A DNA stretch of 37,135 nt from NCBI GenBank assembly GCA_020446945.1, contig JAGRDS010000001.1:1-37135 (forward strand), in the 5' to 3' direction. The notes beneath the pieces are model-generated. The model saw nothing but the letters and a program-made list of their open reading frames with translations. It ran no database searches and had not been told where the DNA came from. Source of the stretch: Parvularculaceae bacterium. Its GTDB lineage: Bacteria; Pseudomonadota; Alphaproteobacteria; Caulobacterales; Parvularculaceae. The first letter of the stretch is position 1. Each line of letters starts with the position of its first letter. A program made the translations under genes and the position numbers. Of this stretch, positions 1 to 8,042 are shown piece by piece.

Positions 1-695
1 CCGACGCCGACGAACATCTCGACAAAATCGGAACCTGAAATGGTGAAGAACGGCACATTCGCCTCGCCCGCGATGGCGCGCGCAAGAAGCGTTTTACCGG
101 TGCCCGGCGGGCCGACAAGCAGCGCGCCTTTCGGAATTTTACCGCCGAGGCGCTGGAACTTCATCGGGTCTTTCAGATACTCGACGATTTCTTCAAGCTC
201 TTCCTTGGCCTCGTCGATGCCTGCGACATCGTCGAAAGTGACTCGCCCCTGACGCTCGGTCAGCAGCTTGGCGCGGCTCTTGCCGAAACCCATCGCCTTG
301 CCGCCCGCGCCTTGCATCTGGCGGATGACGAAAAAGAAAAACGCCAGGAAAATGACGAACGGCAAGATATTGAACAGCACGGAAAGCAGCAGCGGCAGTT
401 GCTCCTCCGGCTTGATTTCGGTCTGCACGCCCGCCCCGTTGAGGCGATCGGCGATGGCGACGCCCGAACCTTCGGGAATGGCGGTGACGAAATGCCGGTC
501 GTCGCTGAGGACGCCCTTGACGACTTCCTTGTCGATCGCGGCCGATTTGATTTCGCCGCTGTCGATGCGCGAAATGAACTCGGAATAATTCAGCTCTTCC
601 GGCTGCGGCCCGGGACGCGAAATCTCAAAGCGCTGCAAAGCGACGATGAAAAATACGAAAACGAGGCCCCAGATGAGGAGATTGCGTCCGTTCAT
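1..695 (-). CDS. ftsH: FtsH ATP-dependent zinc metalloprotease (N-terminal part, truncated by window edge)
   Basis: Membrane-anchored AAA+ protease that extracts and degrades membrane and short-lived cytoplasmic proteins. About 231 codons are visible: a first membrane segment (residues 5-20), a periplasmic domain, a second membrane segment (about 101-125), then the AAA module with Walker A GPPGTGKT near 195-202 and Walker B-side residues up to the window edge ([13 protein letters not shown]). The HExxH protease domain would lie beyond position 1. The start at 695 is ATG with an AAAGGAA ribosome site about 8 bases upstream. It lies 81 bases downstream of tilS on the same strand, the usual alphaproteobacterial order. 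Identity is certain from the motifs; completeness cannot be judged. Confidence 0.97.
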   Translation of the reverse strand, partial: MNGRNLLIWGLVFVFFIVALQRFEISRPGPQPEELNYSEFISRIDSGEIKSAAIDKEVVKGVLSDDRHFVTAIPEGSGVAIADRLNGAGVQTEIKPEEQLPLLLSVLFNILPFVIFLAFFFFVIRQMQGAGGKAMGFGKSRAKLLTERQGRVTFDDVAGIDEAKEELEEIVEYLKDPMKFQRLGGKIPKGALLVGPPGTGKTLLARAIAGEANVPFFTISGSDFVEMFVGV

Positions 696-776
696 TCACG
701 ATTTCCTTTCAGGCCGATGCCCGCAGGCTAACAGATAGGTGTTAAGGAAGCCCGGCGCCACGGTCGATATTCACTT

Positions 777-2069
777 TTATGTAATTTCGGCAAACCGGTT
801 AACCCGGCGGAAAAACCGCTCGTCGGCGAGCGGCGTCGAATGGCCGAATTCCCACGCGGGACCAATGAGTTCGCCGCCCCGCCACAGGACCGGCGCGCCG
901 GCGGCGAGATCGCGATCCTCGTCGGGAAAAAGCCCCGCCGCCGCGCCCGCGCCCGCAGGCGCGACGCGCAATCGCGCGTGCGATCGGTTCGACACAATGA
1001 AGCGCGCGTCCCAGAGCGCGCTTTGGCCGGGCGCGATTTCCAGCATTGCGGGCGGAGCGGCGCCGGCCCGTCCAAGGACCGCCGCCGGTTCGCGGAAAAT
1101 CGAAATTTCGTCCCCGCGCCGCTTCACCATCGCGCCGCCGAGCGTCGCCCTGCATCCCGAAAGCGCCGTCTTGAGCGCCTTTAAGGCTTGCGCGCCGGAA
1201 AGCGGATAATCGCCGCCGGCGACCGCCTGAACGACACGGGCGATCAGCGCCGCGTCGCGCTCGCCGAGATCTGCGCCGAGATGCGCCGCGCCGTGTTCGT
1301 CAAAACGCCCGTTCAGGCTCGCAAAGCGGTTATTCTCAGCCGTCTCGATCGAAAACGCCGCCTCGCGCGCCGCGCGCGCATTCTCGCACAGGCGCTCGAC
1401 CGGAAATTCGCCGCCCGCTTCCCTTTGCGCGATTTCGCGCCGCACGCGCACCCGTTCATAGGCGGCGTCCTCATTGCTTGGATCGTCCGCAAAGGGGGCG
1501 CCCGCGCGCGTCAGAAAGTTCCGCAGATCGCGCCGGCGCACTTGTAATAGCGGGCGCAGCAATCTGATCGCCGCCCCCGCATCCGCCGCGACGAACGAAG
1601 CGGGCGCCATGGCGGCGAGACCGCGAACGCCCGAACGTCGCGCCGCGCGCATCAGCGCCGTTTCCGCCTGATCGTCGGCGTTGTGCGCGGTAACGATCGC
1701 CCCGGCCCCGCTGGCGCAGGCGTGATTGATCAGCAAACGATACCGCGCCGCGCGCGCCGCCGCCTGAACGCCGCTTTGCGGCCGTGCGCCGGTCCGTTCC
1801 AGGATCGCATGATCGAAGCCGAGACGGCGCGCTTCGTTCGCGGCGAGTTCGGCCTCTGCCCGCGCGCCCGCGCGCAACCGGTGATCGACGCTAGCGACGG
1901 CGAATTCGAACCGGTCGCGCAGCGGCGCGCAAAGGCGCATCATCGCCATGGAATCGGCGCCGCCCGAGACCGCCAGCAAAAGGCGGCGCGGCGGATCGAG
2001 ACGCATCAGCGCCTCGTAAAACCCCGCCGCGTCGAGCAGCGGAGCCTTAAGAGGCGCCGGACCGCCCAC
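777..2069 (-). CDS. tilS: tRNA(Ile)-lysidine synthase TilS
   Basis: Modifies C34 of the CAU-anticodon isoleucine tRNA to lysidine with ATP, so that it reads AUA codons. The 430-residue protein carries the PP-loop signature SGGADS at residues 35-40, followed by a conserved N-type ATP pyrophosphatase domain (AHNADDQAET, later FADDPSNED). The C-terminal region is arginine- and alanine-rich and less conserved, as in other alphaproteobacterial TilS. The start is GTG at 2069, only three bases after the cpoB stop, implying translational coupling; no clear ribosome site is seen. Met-22, upstream of the PP-loop, is a possible alternative start. The flanks cpoB and ftsH are the expected neighbours. Confidence 0.94.
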   Translation of the reverse strand: MGGPAPLKAPLLDAAGFYEALMRLDPPRRLLLAVSGGADSMAMMRLCAPLRDRFEFAVASVDHRLRAGARAEAELAANEARRLGFDHAILERTGARPQSGVQAAARAARYRLLINHACASGAGAIVTAHNADDQAETALMRAARRSGVRGLAAMAPASFVAADAGAAIRLLRPLLQVRRRDLRNFLTRAGAPFADDPSNEDAAYERVRVRREIAQREAGGEFPVERLCENARAAREAAFSIETAENNRFASLNGRFDEHGAAHLGADLGERDAALIARVVQAVAGGDYPLSGAQALKALKTALSGCRATLGGAMVKRRGDEISIFREPAAVLGRAGAAPPAMLEIAPGQSALWDARFIVSNRSHARLRVAPAGAGAAAGLFPDEDRDLAAGAPVLWRGGELIGPAWEFGHSTPLADERFFRRVNRFAEIT

Positions 2070-2072
2070 GGA

Positions 2073-2891
2073 TTATTTGCAGTTGATGCGCGCCATCTCG
2101 ACATCGGTGCGCTGAAGGACAGCCGAAGGCGCGGTCGGATATTTCGACTTCAGCGTCCGGAAGACCTTGCACGCCTCGCTCGACTGATCGAGTCGCGAAA
2201 AAGCGGTGCCGAGTTTCAGATAAGCCTCGGCGCCGCGCGCGCTGTTCGGATAGGCGCGAATGAAGGCGATAAACGTATCGGCCGCTTCCGCATTTTTGGA
2301 CGCGGCGAGTTGAACTTCGCCGAGACGAAAACGCGCATCGGCCGCGCGCGGATGACTCGGATGGGCCTGGAGGAAGGCCGAAAAAGCCTTTTCGGCATTG
2401 GCGTAATCGCTCGTCAAAAGAAAGTTCGACGCATAGGCGTAAGCGGCTTCAGGGTCGGCGGGCAAAGAAACGCCGCCCATTGCGCCAACCGTCGCGCCGC
2501 CGGCCGGGCCCGCTGACGCCGCGCCGCCGGTTCTGGCGATCTGATCGGCGATCGGATCGGATGAAGCCGACGGGCCGGTCAGATTGACCGGTCCGGAATC
2601 CGGCGAGACCGGCGCGCCGCCCGCGAGCGCGGCGCTGACGGAATCGAGGCGCGCGCGCGTTTGTTCAAGTTCGTGCGTCAATTCTTCGACGCGGCCGGTG
2701 AGCGAGCGGACTTCCGCATCGAGCCGGTCGATCCTGGCGTTTGAATTCAGCGCGGCGGGAGACGCCGCCTGCAATTGCGCGACCGCCGCTTCAAGCGCTT
2801 CAACCCGGTCTTTCGTGCCGGCGAAAGCCGGCGCGCTCATCGCGAGGAGACCGGCGGCGAGCGCCGCAACCGATGTGTTGACTGTCCGCAT
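2073..2891 (-). CDS. cpoB: Tol-Pal cell division coordinator CpoB (YbgF)
   Basis: Periplasmic protein that links peptidoglycan synthesis with Tol-Pal constriction. The open frame continues upstream to 3092, but the start chosen is ATG at 2891, because it gives a clean signal peptide (residues 1-24, ending SAPAFA) and has an AAGGG-type ribosome site. After cleavage come a coiled-coil segment (about 27-90, heptad-like LEAAVAQLQ, RVEELTHELEQTR), a Gly/Ala/Ser-rich linker (about 95-150) and C-terminal TPR repeats (about 150-265, including ADARFRLGEVQLA and AEAYLKLGTAF). This is the standard CpoB layout; the length, 272 residues, is normal. It lies between pal and tilS. A stem-loop upstream suggests it may have its own promoter. 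Confidence 0.93.
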   Translation of the reverse strand: MRTVNTSVAALAAGLLAMSAPAFAGTKDRVEALEAAVAQLQAASPAALNSNARIDRLDAEVRSLTGRVEELTHELEQTRARLDSVSAALAGGAPVSPDSGPVNLTGPSASSDPIADQIARTGGAASAGPAGGATVGAMGGVSLPADPEAAYAYASNFLLTSDYANAEKAFSAFLQAHPSHPRAADARFRLGEVQLAASKNAEAADTFIAFIRAYPNSARGAEAYLKLGTAFSRLDQSSEACKVFRTLKSKYPTAPSAVLQRTDVEMARINCK

Positions 2892-2982
2892 ACGAATTAA
2901 CCCTTGTTGATCCACTTGCGCCGACCGGGCGCCGAAGTCAGCAATAACGAAATTTCGCGACCAAATTGGGGCGAAAACGGCA

Positions 2983-3013
2983 AAGGCGCGCCGGCGTTGC
3001 GACGGCGCGCCTT
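2983..3013 (-). terminator. Stem-loop after pal, possible terminator or processing site
   Basis: A perfect 11-bp inverted repeat, arms 2983-2993 and 3003-3013 (AAGGCGCGCCG and its complement), with a 9-base loop. It starts about 27 bases after the pal stop. On the minus strand it is followed by a broken T-rich stretch (CTTTGCCGTTTTCG) rather than a clean U-run, so termination may be partial. It could instead stabilise the 3' end of the upstream tol-pal message. Confidence 0.5.
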
Positions 3014-3040
3014 CCTGAAAATACGCCTTTTGGGCGTCGA

Positions 3041-3547
3041 TTACGCGCCGGCCGAGGTGATCGTCGTTGTCGCGTTGCGATTCAGCGACCACGCATCTTC
3101 CGTCGAGCGCGGATCGAGCGGACGTTCCTTGCCGTAGGAGACCGTCGAGATGCGCGATGAATCAACGCCCATGCTGACGAGATAGGCGCGCGCGGCCTCG
3201 GCGCGGCGGGCGCCGAGCGCCAGGTTGTATTCGCGCGTTCCGCGTTCGTCGCAATTGCCGGCGAGCTGGATGCTCACATTCGTATGCTGCTTCAGGAAAT
3301 CAGCCTGGCGTTGCAGCGTCGACTGCGCCTGCGGCGACAGCGAATACTGATCATAGCCGAAGAAGACGCGGTGGCCGACATTCTGCTCCAGATCTTCCTG
3401 GCTGCCGGCGACGATCGAGCTGACCGGCGCATTGGCGTTGTCGGTCGCGGCGACGTCGGGTCCGGTCGAGCTTGTGCTCGAACACGCGGCAGCAAGCGCC
3501 ATAACTGCGACGGCGCCGATCGACTTCATCGAGATATTCACGTTCAT
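3041..3547 (-). CDS. pal: Peptidoglycan-associated lipoprotein Pal
   Basis: Outer-membrane lipoprotein that binds peptidoglycan and cycles between it and TolB during constriction. The start at 3547 is chosen over an upstream extension because AAAGGA precedes the ATG and a lipoprotein signal follows directly (lipobox LAAAC, lipidated Cys-22). A low-complexity tether (residues 23-50) leads into an OmpA-like domain (about 55-165) with HRVFFGYDQYSL and the peptidoglycan-binding segment GNCDERGTREYNLALGARRA (98-117). The C-terminal WSLNRNATTT is typical. The length, 168 residues, is standard. It follows tolB after a 266-base gap and precedes cpoB. Confidence 0.97.
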   Translation of the reverse strand: MNVNISMKSIGAVAVMALAAACSSTSSTGPDVAATDNANAPVSSIVAGSQEDLEQNVGHRVFFGYDQYSLSPQAQSTLQRQADFLKQHTNVSIQLAGNCDERGTREYNLALGARRAEAARAYLVSMGVDSSRISTVSYGKERPLDPRSTEDAWSLNRNATTTITSAGA

Positions 3548-3734
3548 GGTCCTTTGTGCTCCACACAATTGCGGGCTTTTTGCGAGCGCGCCCCCGCCAG
3601 CCCCGTTAGATTCCGTTCGCACGCCGCAGGGTTTTTCTTGCGCCCACTAACCCTATCGCCGTTTTGCCGGAACGCTGTACCAAAATCATTAAGGATTAAC
3701 TGACAGCGCCCCGCTTGTTCGACCGTAGAGAGGT

Positions 3735-3765
3735 CCGGATCGGCGATCAAGCGGGGCCGATCCGG
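3735..3765. repeat. Inverted repeat in the tolB-pal spacer
   Basis: Perfect 9-bp inverted repeat CCGGATCGG (3735-3743) and CCGATCCGG (3757-3765) around a 13-base loop, just downstream of the tolB stop on the minus strand. No U-tract follows on either strand, so it is not a canonical terminator. It may be an mRNA-stability hairpin setting the relative amounts of TolB and Pal; that role is inference. Confidence 0.45.
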
Positions 3766-3813
3766 GGCCAAAATGAAAAAAGCGTTACACGGGTGCAAAA
3801 CCGCGCTCCACAA

Positions 3814-5130
3814 CTAAGGCAGCGGCGGCGACCAGGCGGGGTCGGAGGAGTCGCCCGGCGTTCTGACGCGGCGCAGGTTGCGCCCGGTGAGGTCCACCGA
3901 CCAAAGGCTCGGCCCCGCGCCCGGCGAGGCTTCGCGGAAGAACATCAACACGCGCCCGTTCGGCGCCCAGGTCGGCCCCTCGTCGAGATAGCTTTCAGTG
4001 AGAAGGCGCTCGCCCGATCCGTCGGGGCGTATGACGCCGATATAAAAGCGCCCCTGATAGAGCCGGGTGAAGGCGATGAGATCGCCGCGCGGCGACCAGA
4101 CCGGCGTTTGATAGCGCCCTTCGCCGAAACTGATTCGTTTCTGGCCGGAGCCGTCGGCGTTCATGACGTAGATCTGTTCCGCGCCGCCGCGATCGGACGT
4201 AAAGGCGATACGCCGCCCGTCAGGCGACATGGTCGGCGAAACGTCGATGCCGGGATTGTCAGTAAGGCGCGTCAGCCGCCTGGTCGCAAGCTCCATCTGG
4301 AAAACATCGGAATTTCCGGCCCTTTCCATCGACATCAGAACGCGCGTGCCGTCCGGCGTGAAACGCGGCGCGAAGGTCATGCCGCGAAAGGCGCCGAGCT
4401 GCTCCTGCTCGCCGGTTTCAATGTTGAAGAGATAAACCTGGCCCGGCCTGTTGTCGAAAAGGGCCATATAGGTGATTTGCTGCTGCGTCGGCGAGAAGCG
4501 CGGGGTCAGGGCCTGGTAATTGACGCCATCGGTCAGCAGCACCGGGTTGGCGCCGTCCTGATCCATGATCATCAACCGTTTGTTGCGCTTTTCCTTCGGC
4601 CCCGTCTCGTGGACGAACACGATGCGCGTATCGAAATAACCATCCTCGCCGGTCAGCGATTTATAGACGAAATCGGCGACCTTGTGCGCGGCGCGGCGCC
4701 AATTGTCAGACGGCGTTTTGAAGGAAACGGCGCCCAGCTGTTCGTTCGAATAAACATCCCAGACGCGCGTCGCCACTTCAATGCGTCCGTCCGGCGTCGG
4801 ACGAACCTCGCCGGAGACAAGCACCTGCGCGTTGATGATCCGCCAGTCGGCGAAGCGCGGGCGCACATCGACGCTTGAAAGTTTTTCGACATAGGCGCGC
4901 TGGTCGATAACGCTGAACAGCCCCGAACGATCGAGATCGGCCATGACGACGCCGGTGATATCGCGCCCAAGCCCCGTCAGATCGCTTTGCGCGCCGATAA
5001 AATCGGGTACGGCGATCGGCATCGGTTCGATGTTCGCCTGCGTGATGTCGATCTTTACGCGCGCGCCGGCGGGCGTCGCGACGAACCCGATCGCCATCGC
5101 CAGAATTGCAAAAACAGCCTGTCTGATCAT
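3814..5130 (-). CDS. tolB: Tol-Pal periplasmic protein TolB
   Basis: Soluble periplasmic beta-propeller that binds Pal and, through its N-terminus, TolA. The start at 5130 (ATG, with GGAAAG upstream) gives a signal peptide ending near PAGA (residues about 1-23); an upstream in-frame extension lacks this logic. Residues about 24-160 form the TolB N-domain (DITQANIEPMPIAVPDF, DLTGLGRDITGVVMADLDRS), and the remainder contains repeated propeller blades, each with a PxxSPDGxxIAFxSxRxG-type motif, for example PTMSPDGRRIAFTSDRGG. The 438-residue length matches the family. It is encoded between tolA and pal. Confidence 0.97.
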   Translation of the reverse strand: MIRQAVFAILAMAIGFVATPAGARVKIDITQANIEPMPIAVPDFIGAQSDLTGLGRDITGVVMADLDRSGLFSVIDQRAYVEKLSSVDVRPRFADWRIINAQVLVSGEVRPTPDGRIEVATRVWDVYSNEQLGAVSFKTPSDNWRRAAHKVADFVYKSLTGEDGYFDTRIVFVHETGPKEKRNKRLMIMDQDGANPVLLTDGVNYQALTPRFSPTQQQITYMALFDNRPGQVYLFNIETGEQEQLGAFRGMTFAPRFTPDGTRVLMSMERAGNSDVFQMELATRRLTRLTDNPGIDVSPTMSPDGRRIAFTSDRGGAEQIYVMNADGSGQKRISFGEGRYQTPVWSPRGDLIAFTRLYQGRFYIGVIRPDGSGERLLTESYLDEGPTWAPNGRVLMFFREASPGAGPSLWSVDLTGRNLRRVRTPGDSSDPAWSPPLP

Positions 5131-5229
5131 GTCGCTTTCCGTTTCGTCCTTCCTCGAGAACAGCGCCTTTGTCCGCAAACCCTAGACGCTTCGCTCATCA
5201 GAATTAAGGCGCCTCTCCCGATATCTAAC

Positions 5230-6054
5230 TTAAAATCCCGCCATGACGCTCGGATCGAAATTGAGCGTGAAGGCTTTCCAGTCGTCATATCGGCGCTGGT
5301 CGAAAAAGTCGTATGGCTGACACGCCTGCACCGCCCGGACGGCGTTTTGCTCGGCGACTTTCCAGAACCGGTTGCCGGAGAGATTGATCTGCAGCGCGTT
5401 CACGACCCGAGGCGCGCCGGCGAGCGTGCCGTCGCGGTTGAGGTCGATATCAATCTCGACGACGAGTTTTTCCGGTTCAGGCGCGCCGATAATGGCGCTT
5501 GCGTTCCAGCAGCGCGAGACGGCCGCGCGCATCTTGTCGATATCGCTCGCCGTCAGCCTGTCGCCCGCCCCGATCGCCGCGCGCGCGCGTTCTGCTTCAA
5601 GCGCGGCGTCCGCATCTGCGTCCGACGCCGGCTCCGGCTTGCGCGATTTATCGACAAGGGCCGAGAGCGCGTCGAGATCGAGATCCTGCGGCTTGGGCTT
5701 GGGTTTCGGCTTGGGTTTGGGTTTTTCTTCCGGTTTCGGTTCCGGAGGTTCGGGTTTTGGTTCCGGTTCTACGTTTTCCGGTTTCGGCGCCGGCTCGGGT
5801 TCAGCCTTGGGCGCCGGTTTGGGTTCTTCCGGTTCGGGCTTTGGAAGGTCTTCGGGCTCTTCCTTTTTCGGTTCCGGCTTCGGCGCGGCGGCGGGAACGC
5901 TCGTCTTTTCCGACAGTTCCGCCTCGCGGATCAGTTCGACCGGAATGACCGGCGCCTCCACGACTTTCGTGCGCAGGAATTCAGGCAGCGAGACAAACGC
6001 CAGCCCGACCGCGCAAACGTGAAGCAGAACAGATGCGATAACGCCGAAACGCAT
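5230..6054 (-). CDS. tolA: Tol-Pal inner-membrane energy transducer TolA
   Basis: Inner-membrane protein that spans the periplasm and transmits proton-motive force from TolQR to TolB/Pal. The N-terminal membrane helix (about residues 3-22) holds the S-x3-H motif (Ser-8, His-12) that contacts the TolQR motor. A long Pro/Glu/Lys-rich region (about 55-125) follows, then the C-terminal domain (about 165-274) with a conserved Cys pair context (VSRCWN and VQACQPY) as in other TolA/TonB-like C-domains. At 274 residues it is shorter than the E. coli protein, normal for alphaproteobacteria. It lies 23 bases after tolR and 99 before tolB on the minus strand. Confidence 0.93.
   Translation of the reverse strand: MRFGVIASVLLHVCAVGLAFVSLPEFLRTKVVEAPVIPVELIREAELSEKTSVPAAAPKPEPKKEEPEDLPKPEPEEPKPAPKAEPEPAPKPENVEPEPKPEPPEPKPEEKPKPKPKPKPKPQDLDLDALSALVDKSRKPEPASDADADAALEAERARAAIGAGDRLTASDIDKMRAAVSRCWNASAIIGAPEPEKLVVEIDIDLNRDGTLAGAPRVVNALQINLSGNRFWKVAEQNAVRAVQACQPYDFFDQRRYDDWKAFTLNFDPSVMAGF
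5690..5890 (-). repeat. Low-complexity repeat encoding the TolA Pro/Lys/Glu stalk
   Basis: Irregular short repeats of GGTTTCGG/GGCTTGGG type (plus strand), encoding PKPEP, PEPKP and KPKPKP units of TolA. This explains the biased base composition here. It could change length by slippage; no variation is visible in one sequence. Confidence 0.8.
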
Positions 6055-6077
6055 GGGGCCTCGTCACACTCCCCGCG

Positions 6078-6515
6078 TCACTCGAATTCCCGATCGGTGA
6101 CAAGACCGATGTGACGAAAGCCGGCCGCGTTGATCTTGCCCATCACGCGAACGACCTCGCCATAGCTGCGCGCCTGGTCGCCGCGAATATAGATGCGCTG
6201 GTCGTATCCGGCCGATGCGATCGCTTCCAGTTGCGGCACGAGGCTGTCGATTTCGACCGCCGTCTCCTGAACGTAGATCGTCCCGTCGGAGGTGATCGTT
6301 ACCGTCAGCGGTTCGCCCTGATCGGGGATCGGCTGCGACGCCGTTTCGGGCAGGTCGACCGCGACGCCGACCGTCAGCAAAGGCGCCGCCACCATGAATA
6401 CGATCAACAGGACGAGCATGACGTCGACGAGCGGCGTCACGTTGATTTCAGACATCGCGCGCGTTTGGCCCGGCCTGTGGCGGTGCGCGCCGCCGTTTCC
6501 GATCGACGCGCCCAT
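6078..6515 (-). CDS. tolR: Tol-Pal proton-channel subunit TolR
   Basis: ExbD/TolR-family protein that with TolQ forms the proton-driven stator energising TolA. After a basic, Gly/His-rich leader the motif SEINVTPLVDVMLVLLIVFM (residues 22-41) marks the single membrane helix; Asp-31 is the conserved proton-carrying residue. The periplasmic part (about 50-145) has the usual ExbD fold features (VDLPETAS, IYIRGDQARSYGEVVRVMGKI, GLVTD). The ATG overlaps the tolQ stop by one base (TGATG), so the two are almost certainly translationally coupled. The length, 145 residues, is normal. Confidence 0.96.
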   Translation of the reverse strand: MGASIGNGGAHRHRPGQTRAMSEINVTPLVDVMLVLLIVFMVAAPLLTVGVAVDLPETASQPIPDQGEPLTVTITSDGTIYVQETAVEIDSLVPQLEAIASAGYDQRIYIRGDQARSYGEVVRVMGKINAAGFRHIGLVTDREFE

Positions 6516-7234
6516 CAGCGCGACCTTTCGTCAAGCTGGCGCGACAGGATGGCGGAAAACTCGTCTGCGAAACCCTGAAGGCGAACCGCATAGGAGTTCA
6601 GCGCCGCAGAATACCGGTTATAGCCGACAACGGCGGGGATCGCCGCGAGAAGTCCGAGCGCCGTCGCAAACAGCGCTTCGGCGATACCGGGCGCGACGAC
6701 GGCGAGGTTCGTATCCTTCGTCGCCGCGATCGCCTGGAACGCGGTCATGATGCCCCAGACCGTGCCGAGAAGGCCGACGAAAGGCGCCGCCGAACCGATT
6801 GTCGCGAGAATGCCGAGATTCCTTTCCGCAGCTTCAAGCTCGCGGCTGACGACGACATTCATCACCTTGTCGATGCGATCCTTGGCGCCGGCCACCAGCC
6901 CCTCGGCGCGCCCGAGATCCTTGGCGCGCTGCCATTCGCTCATGCCGGCGGCGAAGACCCGCGCCATCGGATGATCGGTTTTGTCGCCGATCTTGCGATG
7001 CAGCTCATCGAGCGGGCGCCCGGACCAGAAAGCGTCTTCAAAACGCCCCGACTTCGATTTCAGCCGTCCGAACAGCAGCGATTTGTCGATAATCACCGCC
7101 CACGACCAGACCGAGGCGAAAATGAGTATGCCCATGACGATCTTGACGACGAGCCCCGCCGACAGAAAAAGACTTAGCAGGCTGAACTCCCCGCCGAGTG
7201 TCGTGCCCGCGGCCGCCGCGACTTCTGCTTCCAT
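6515..7234 (-). CDS. tolQ: Tol-Pal motor subunit TolQ
   Basis: MotA/ExbB/TolQ-family inner-membrane protein. The start at 7234 is preferred to the in-frame upstream extension from 7300, whose leader reads like untranslated sequence (two 12-base repeats). The protein has a first membrane helix (about 25-45, VVKIVMGILIFASVWSWAVI), a cytoplasmic region, and the conserved last two helices (about 135-200: IGSAAPFVGLLGTVWGIMTAF and GIAEALFATALGLLAAIPAVVGYN). The length of 239 residues is typical. It is the first gene of the tolQRA block here; ybgC lies 340 bases upstream, an unusually long gap for this pair. Confidence 0.96.
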   Translation of the reverse strand: MEAEVAAAAGTTLGGEFSLLSLFLSAGLVVKIVMGILIFASVWSWAVIIDKSLLFGRLKSKSGRFEDAFWSGRPLDELHRKIGDKTDHPMARVFAAGMSEWQRAKDLGRAEGLVAGAKDRIDKVMNVVVSRELEAAERNLGILATIGSAAPFVGLLGTVWGIMTAFQAIAATKDTNLAVVAPGIAEALFATALGLLAAIPAVVGYNRYSAALNSYAVRLQGFADEFSAILSRQLDERSR

Positions 7235-7574
7235 GGTCTTCAAATCCCCTGCGTGTTGTCCTGCGTGTTGAGCGTCGCGAACGGTCCCTACCGTCCGCAT
7301 GGTTACCGGTCGGTTGCGCCTTTTTTGCGGCGCCGGCCGATTTTCAGCGGACGCAAGGAAGGCGCGGGCGGCCCGCCCGCCGGGCGAAACCGCCGTTTAC
7401 CGTTATTTTCTAACCTGATAGCGGCTTCCGCGCGGGCCGGCAAAGACTTTGGCGCGGGGGATTGGAGATTTCGGAAGTTTAATCCGGACGCCTGACAAGG
7501 CCGGGCGCGGACGCGCCGGTGCGCCGCCGGCCCGTCCGGGTTTCAAAGGGCAGAAAACGGGAAGCGAAAGCCGT
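7235..7574. other. ybgC-tolQ spacer without a recognisable gene
   Basis: 340 bases, very GC-rich. It contains a perfect 12-base-period duplication of CCTGCGTGTTG (7248-7258, 7260-7270) just before tolQ, and a 7-bp inverted repeat with a 3-base loop (7364-7380) without a T-run. The minus-strand promoter for the tol operon is presumably here, but I cannot point to a convincing -35/-10 pair. Short open frames are arginine-rich noise. Confidence 0.5.
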
Positions 7575-7988
7575 CTACCCGGAATTTTCGCCGAACCGGG
7601 CTGTCAATTCCGCCGGCAGGCGGCGCGGCCTGCCATCCAGGTTCATGCAGGCCGCCTCGACGTCGGCGCGCGCGATCAGCCTGCCGGCGCGCCGCATTTC
7701 CTGGTCGATCAGAATTCGCGCGCCCCTGACTTGGCGAAAGCGCGTCGCAACCTCCAGTTCGTCGTCAATGCGCGCCGGCGAATCCCAATGCGTCGTCATT
7801 TTGCGCACCGCAAAGACCAGCGGTTCGGCGCGCGCCAGCAGATTCGCATGCGAAACGCCGAGCGACCTCAACGCTTCCGTGCGGCCGCGTTCGAAAAAAT
7901 GAAGGTGGCGCGCATGATAGACGACGCCCGAAAAATCGGTGTCCTCGTAGTAAACGCGCACGGATATCCTGAAGACGGATTCTTTCAC
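7575..7988 (-). CDS. ybgC: Acyl-CoA thioesterase YbgC (Tol-Pal associated)
   Basis: Cytoplasmic hot-dog-fold thioesterase, usually the first gene of tol-pal operons and able to interact with acyl-carrier protein and phospholipid synthesis enzymes. The 137-residue protein begins like other alphaproteobacterial YbgC proteins (KESVFRISVRVYYEDTDFSGVVYHARHLHFFERGRTE); the conserved EDTDxxGxVYH motif contains the catalytic Asp. The start is a GTG at 7988; no in-frame ATG exists upstream near it, and there is no strong ribosome site. It lies 54 bases downstream of the universal-stress gene, so it might be co-transcribed with it rather than with tolQ. Confidence 0.94.
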   Translation of the reverse strand: MKESVFRISVRVYYEDTDFSGVVYHARHLHFFERGRTEALRSLGVSHANLLARAEPLVFAVRKMTTHWDSPARIDDELEVATRFRQVRGARILIDQEMRRAGRLIARADVEAACMNLDGRPRRLPAELTARFGENSG

Positions 7989-8042
7989 GGCGCGTATCGG
8001 AACAGAATTCGCGCGCGCCGTCCATGCGTCGATCAGATACGG

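Noticed and set aside
1683..2516. Plus-strand open frame opposite tilS and cpoB
   Set aside because: The composition is arginine-rich and no signature is present, while the minus-strand genes are unmistakable.
2892..3092. Upstream extension of CpoB beyond the signal peptide
   Set aside because: It would place 67 residues before a clear signal peptide and run through the terminator-like hairpin and into pal.
3715..4878. 387-codon plus-strand open frame opposite tolB
   Set aside because: It is an antisense shadow of tolB with composition typical of a reversed coding frame and no recognisable domain.
4987..6114. 375-codon plus-strand open frame across tolA
   Set aside because: Phe/Arg/Gly repeats (FRFRFRRFGF-type) are simply the reverse complement of the TolA Pro/Lys/Glu stalk.
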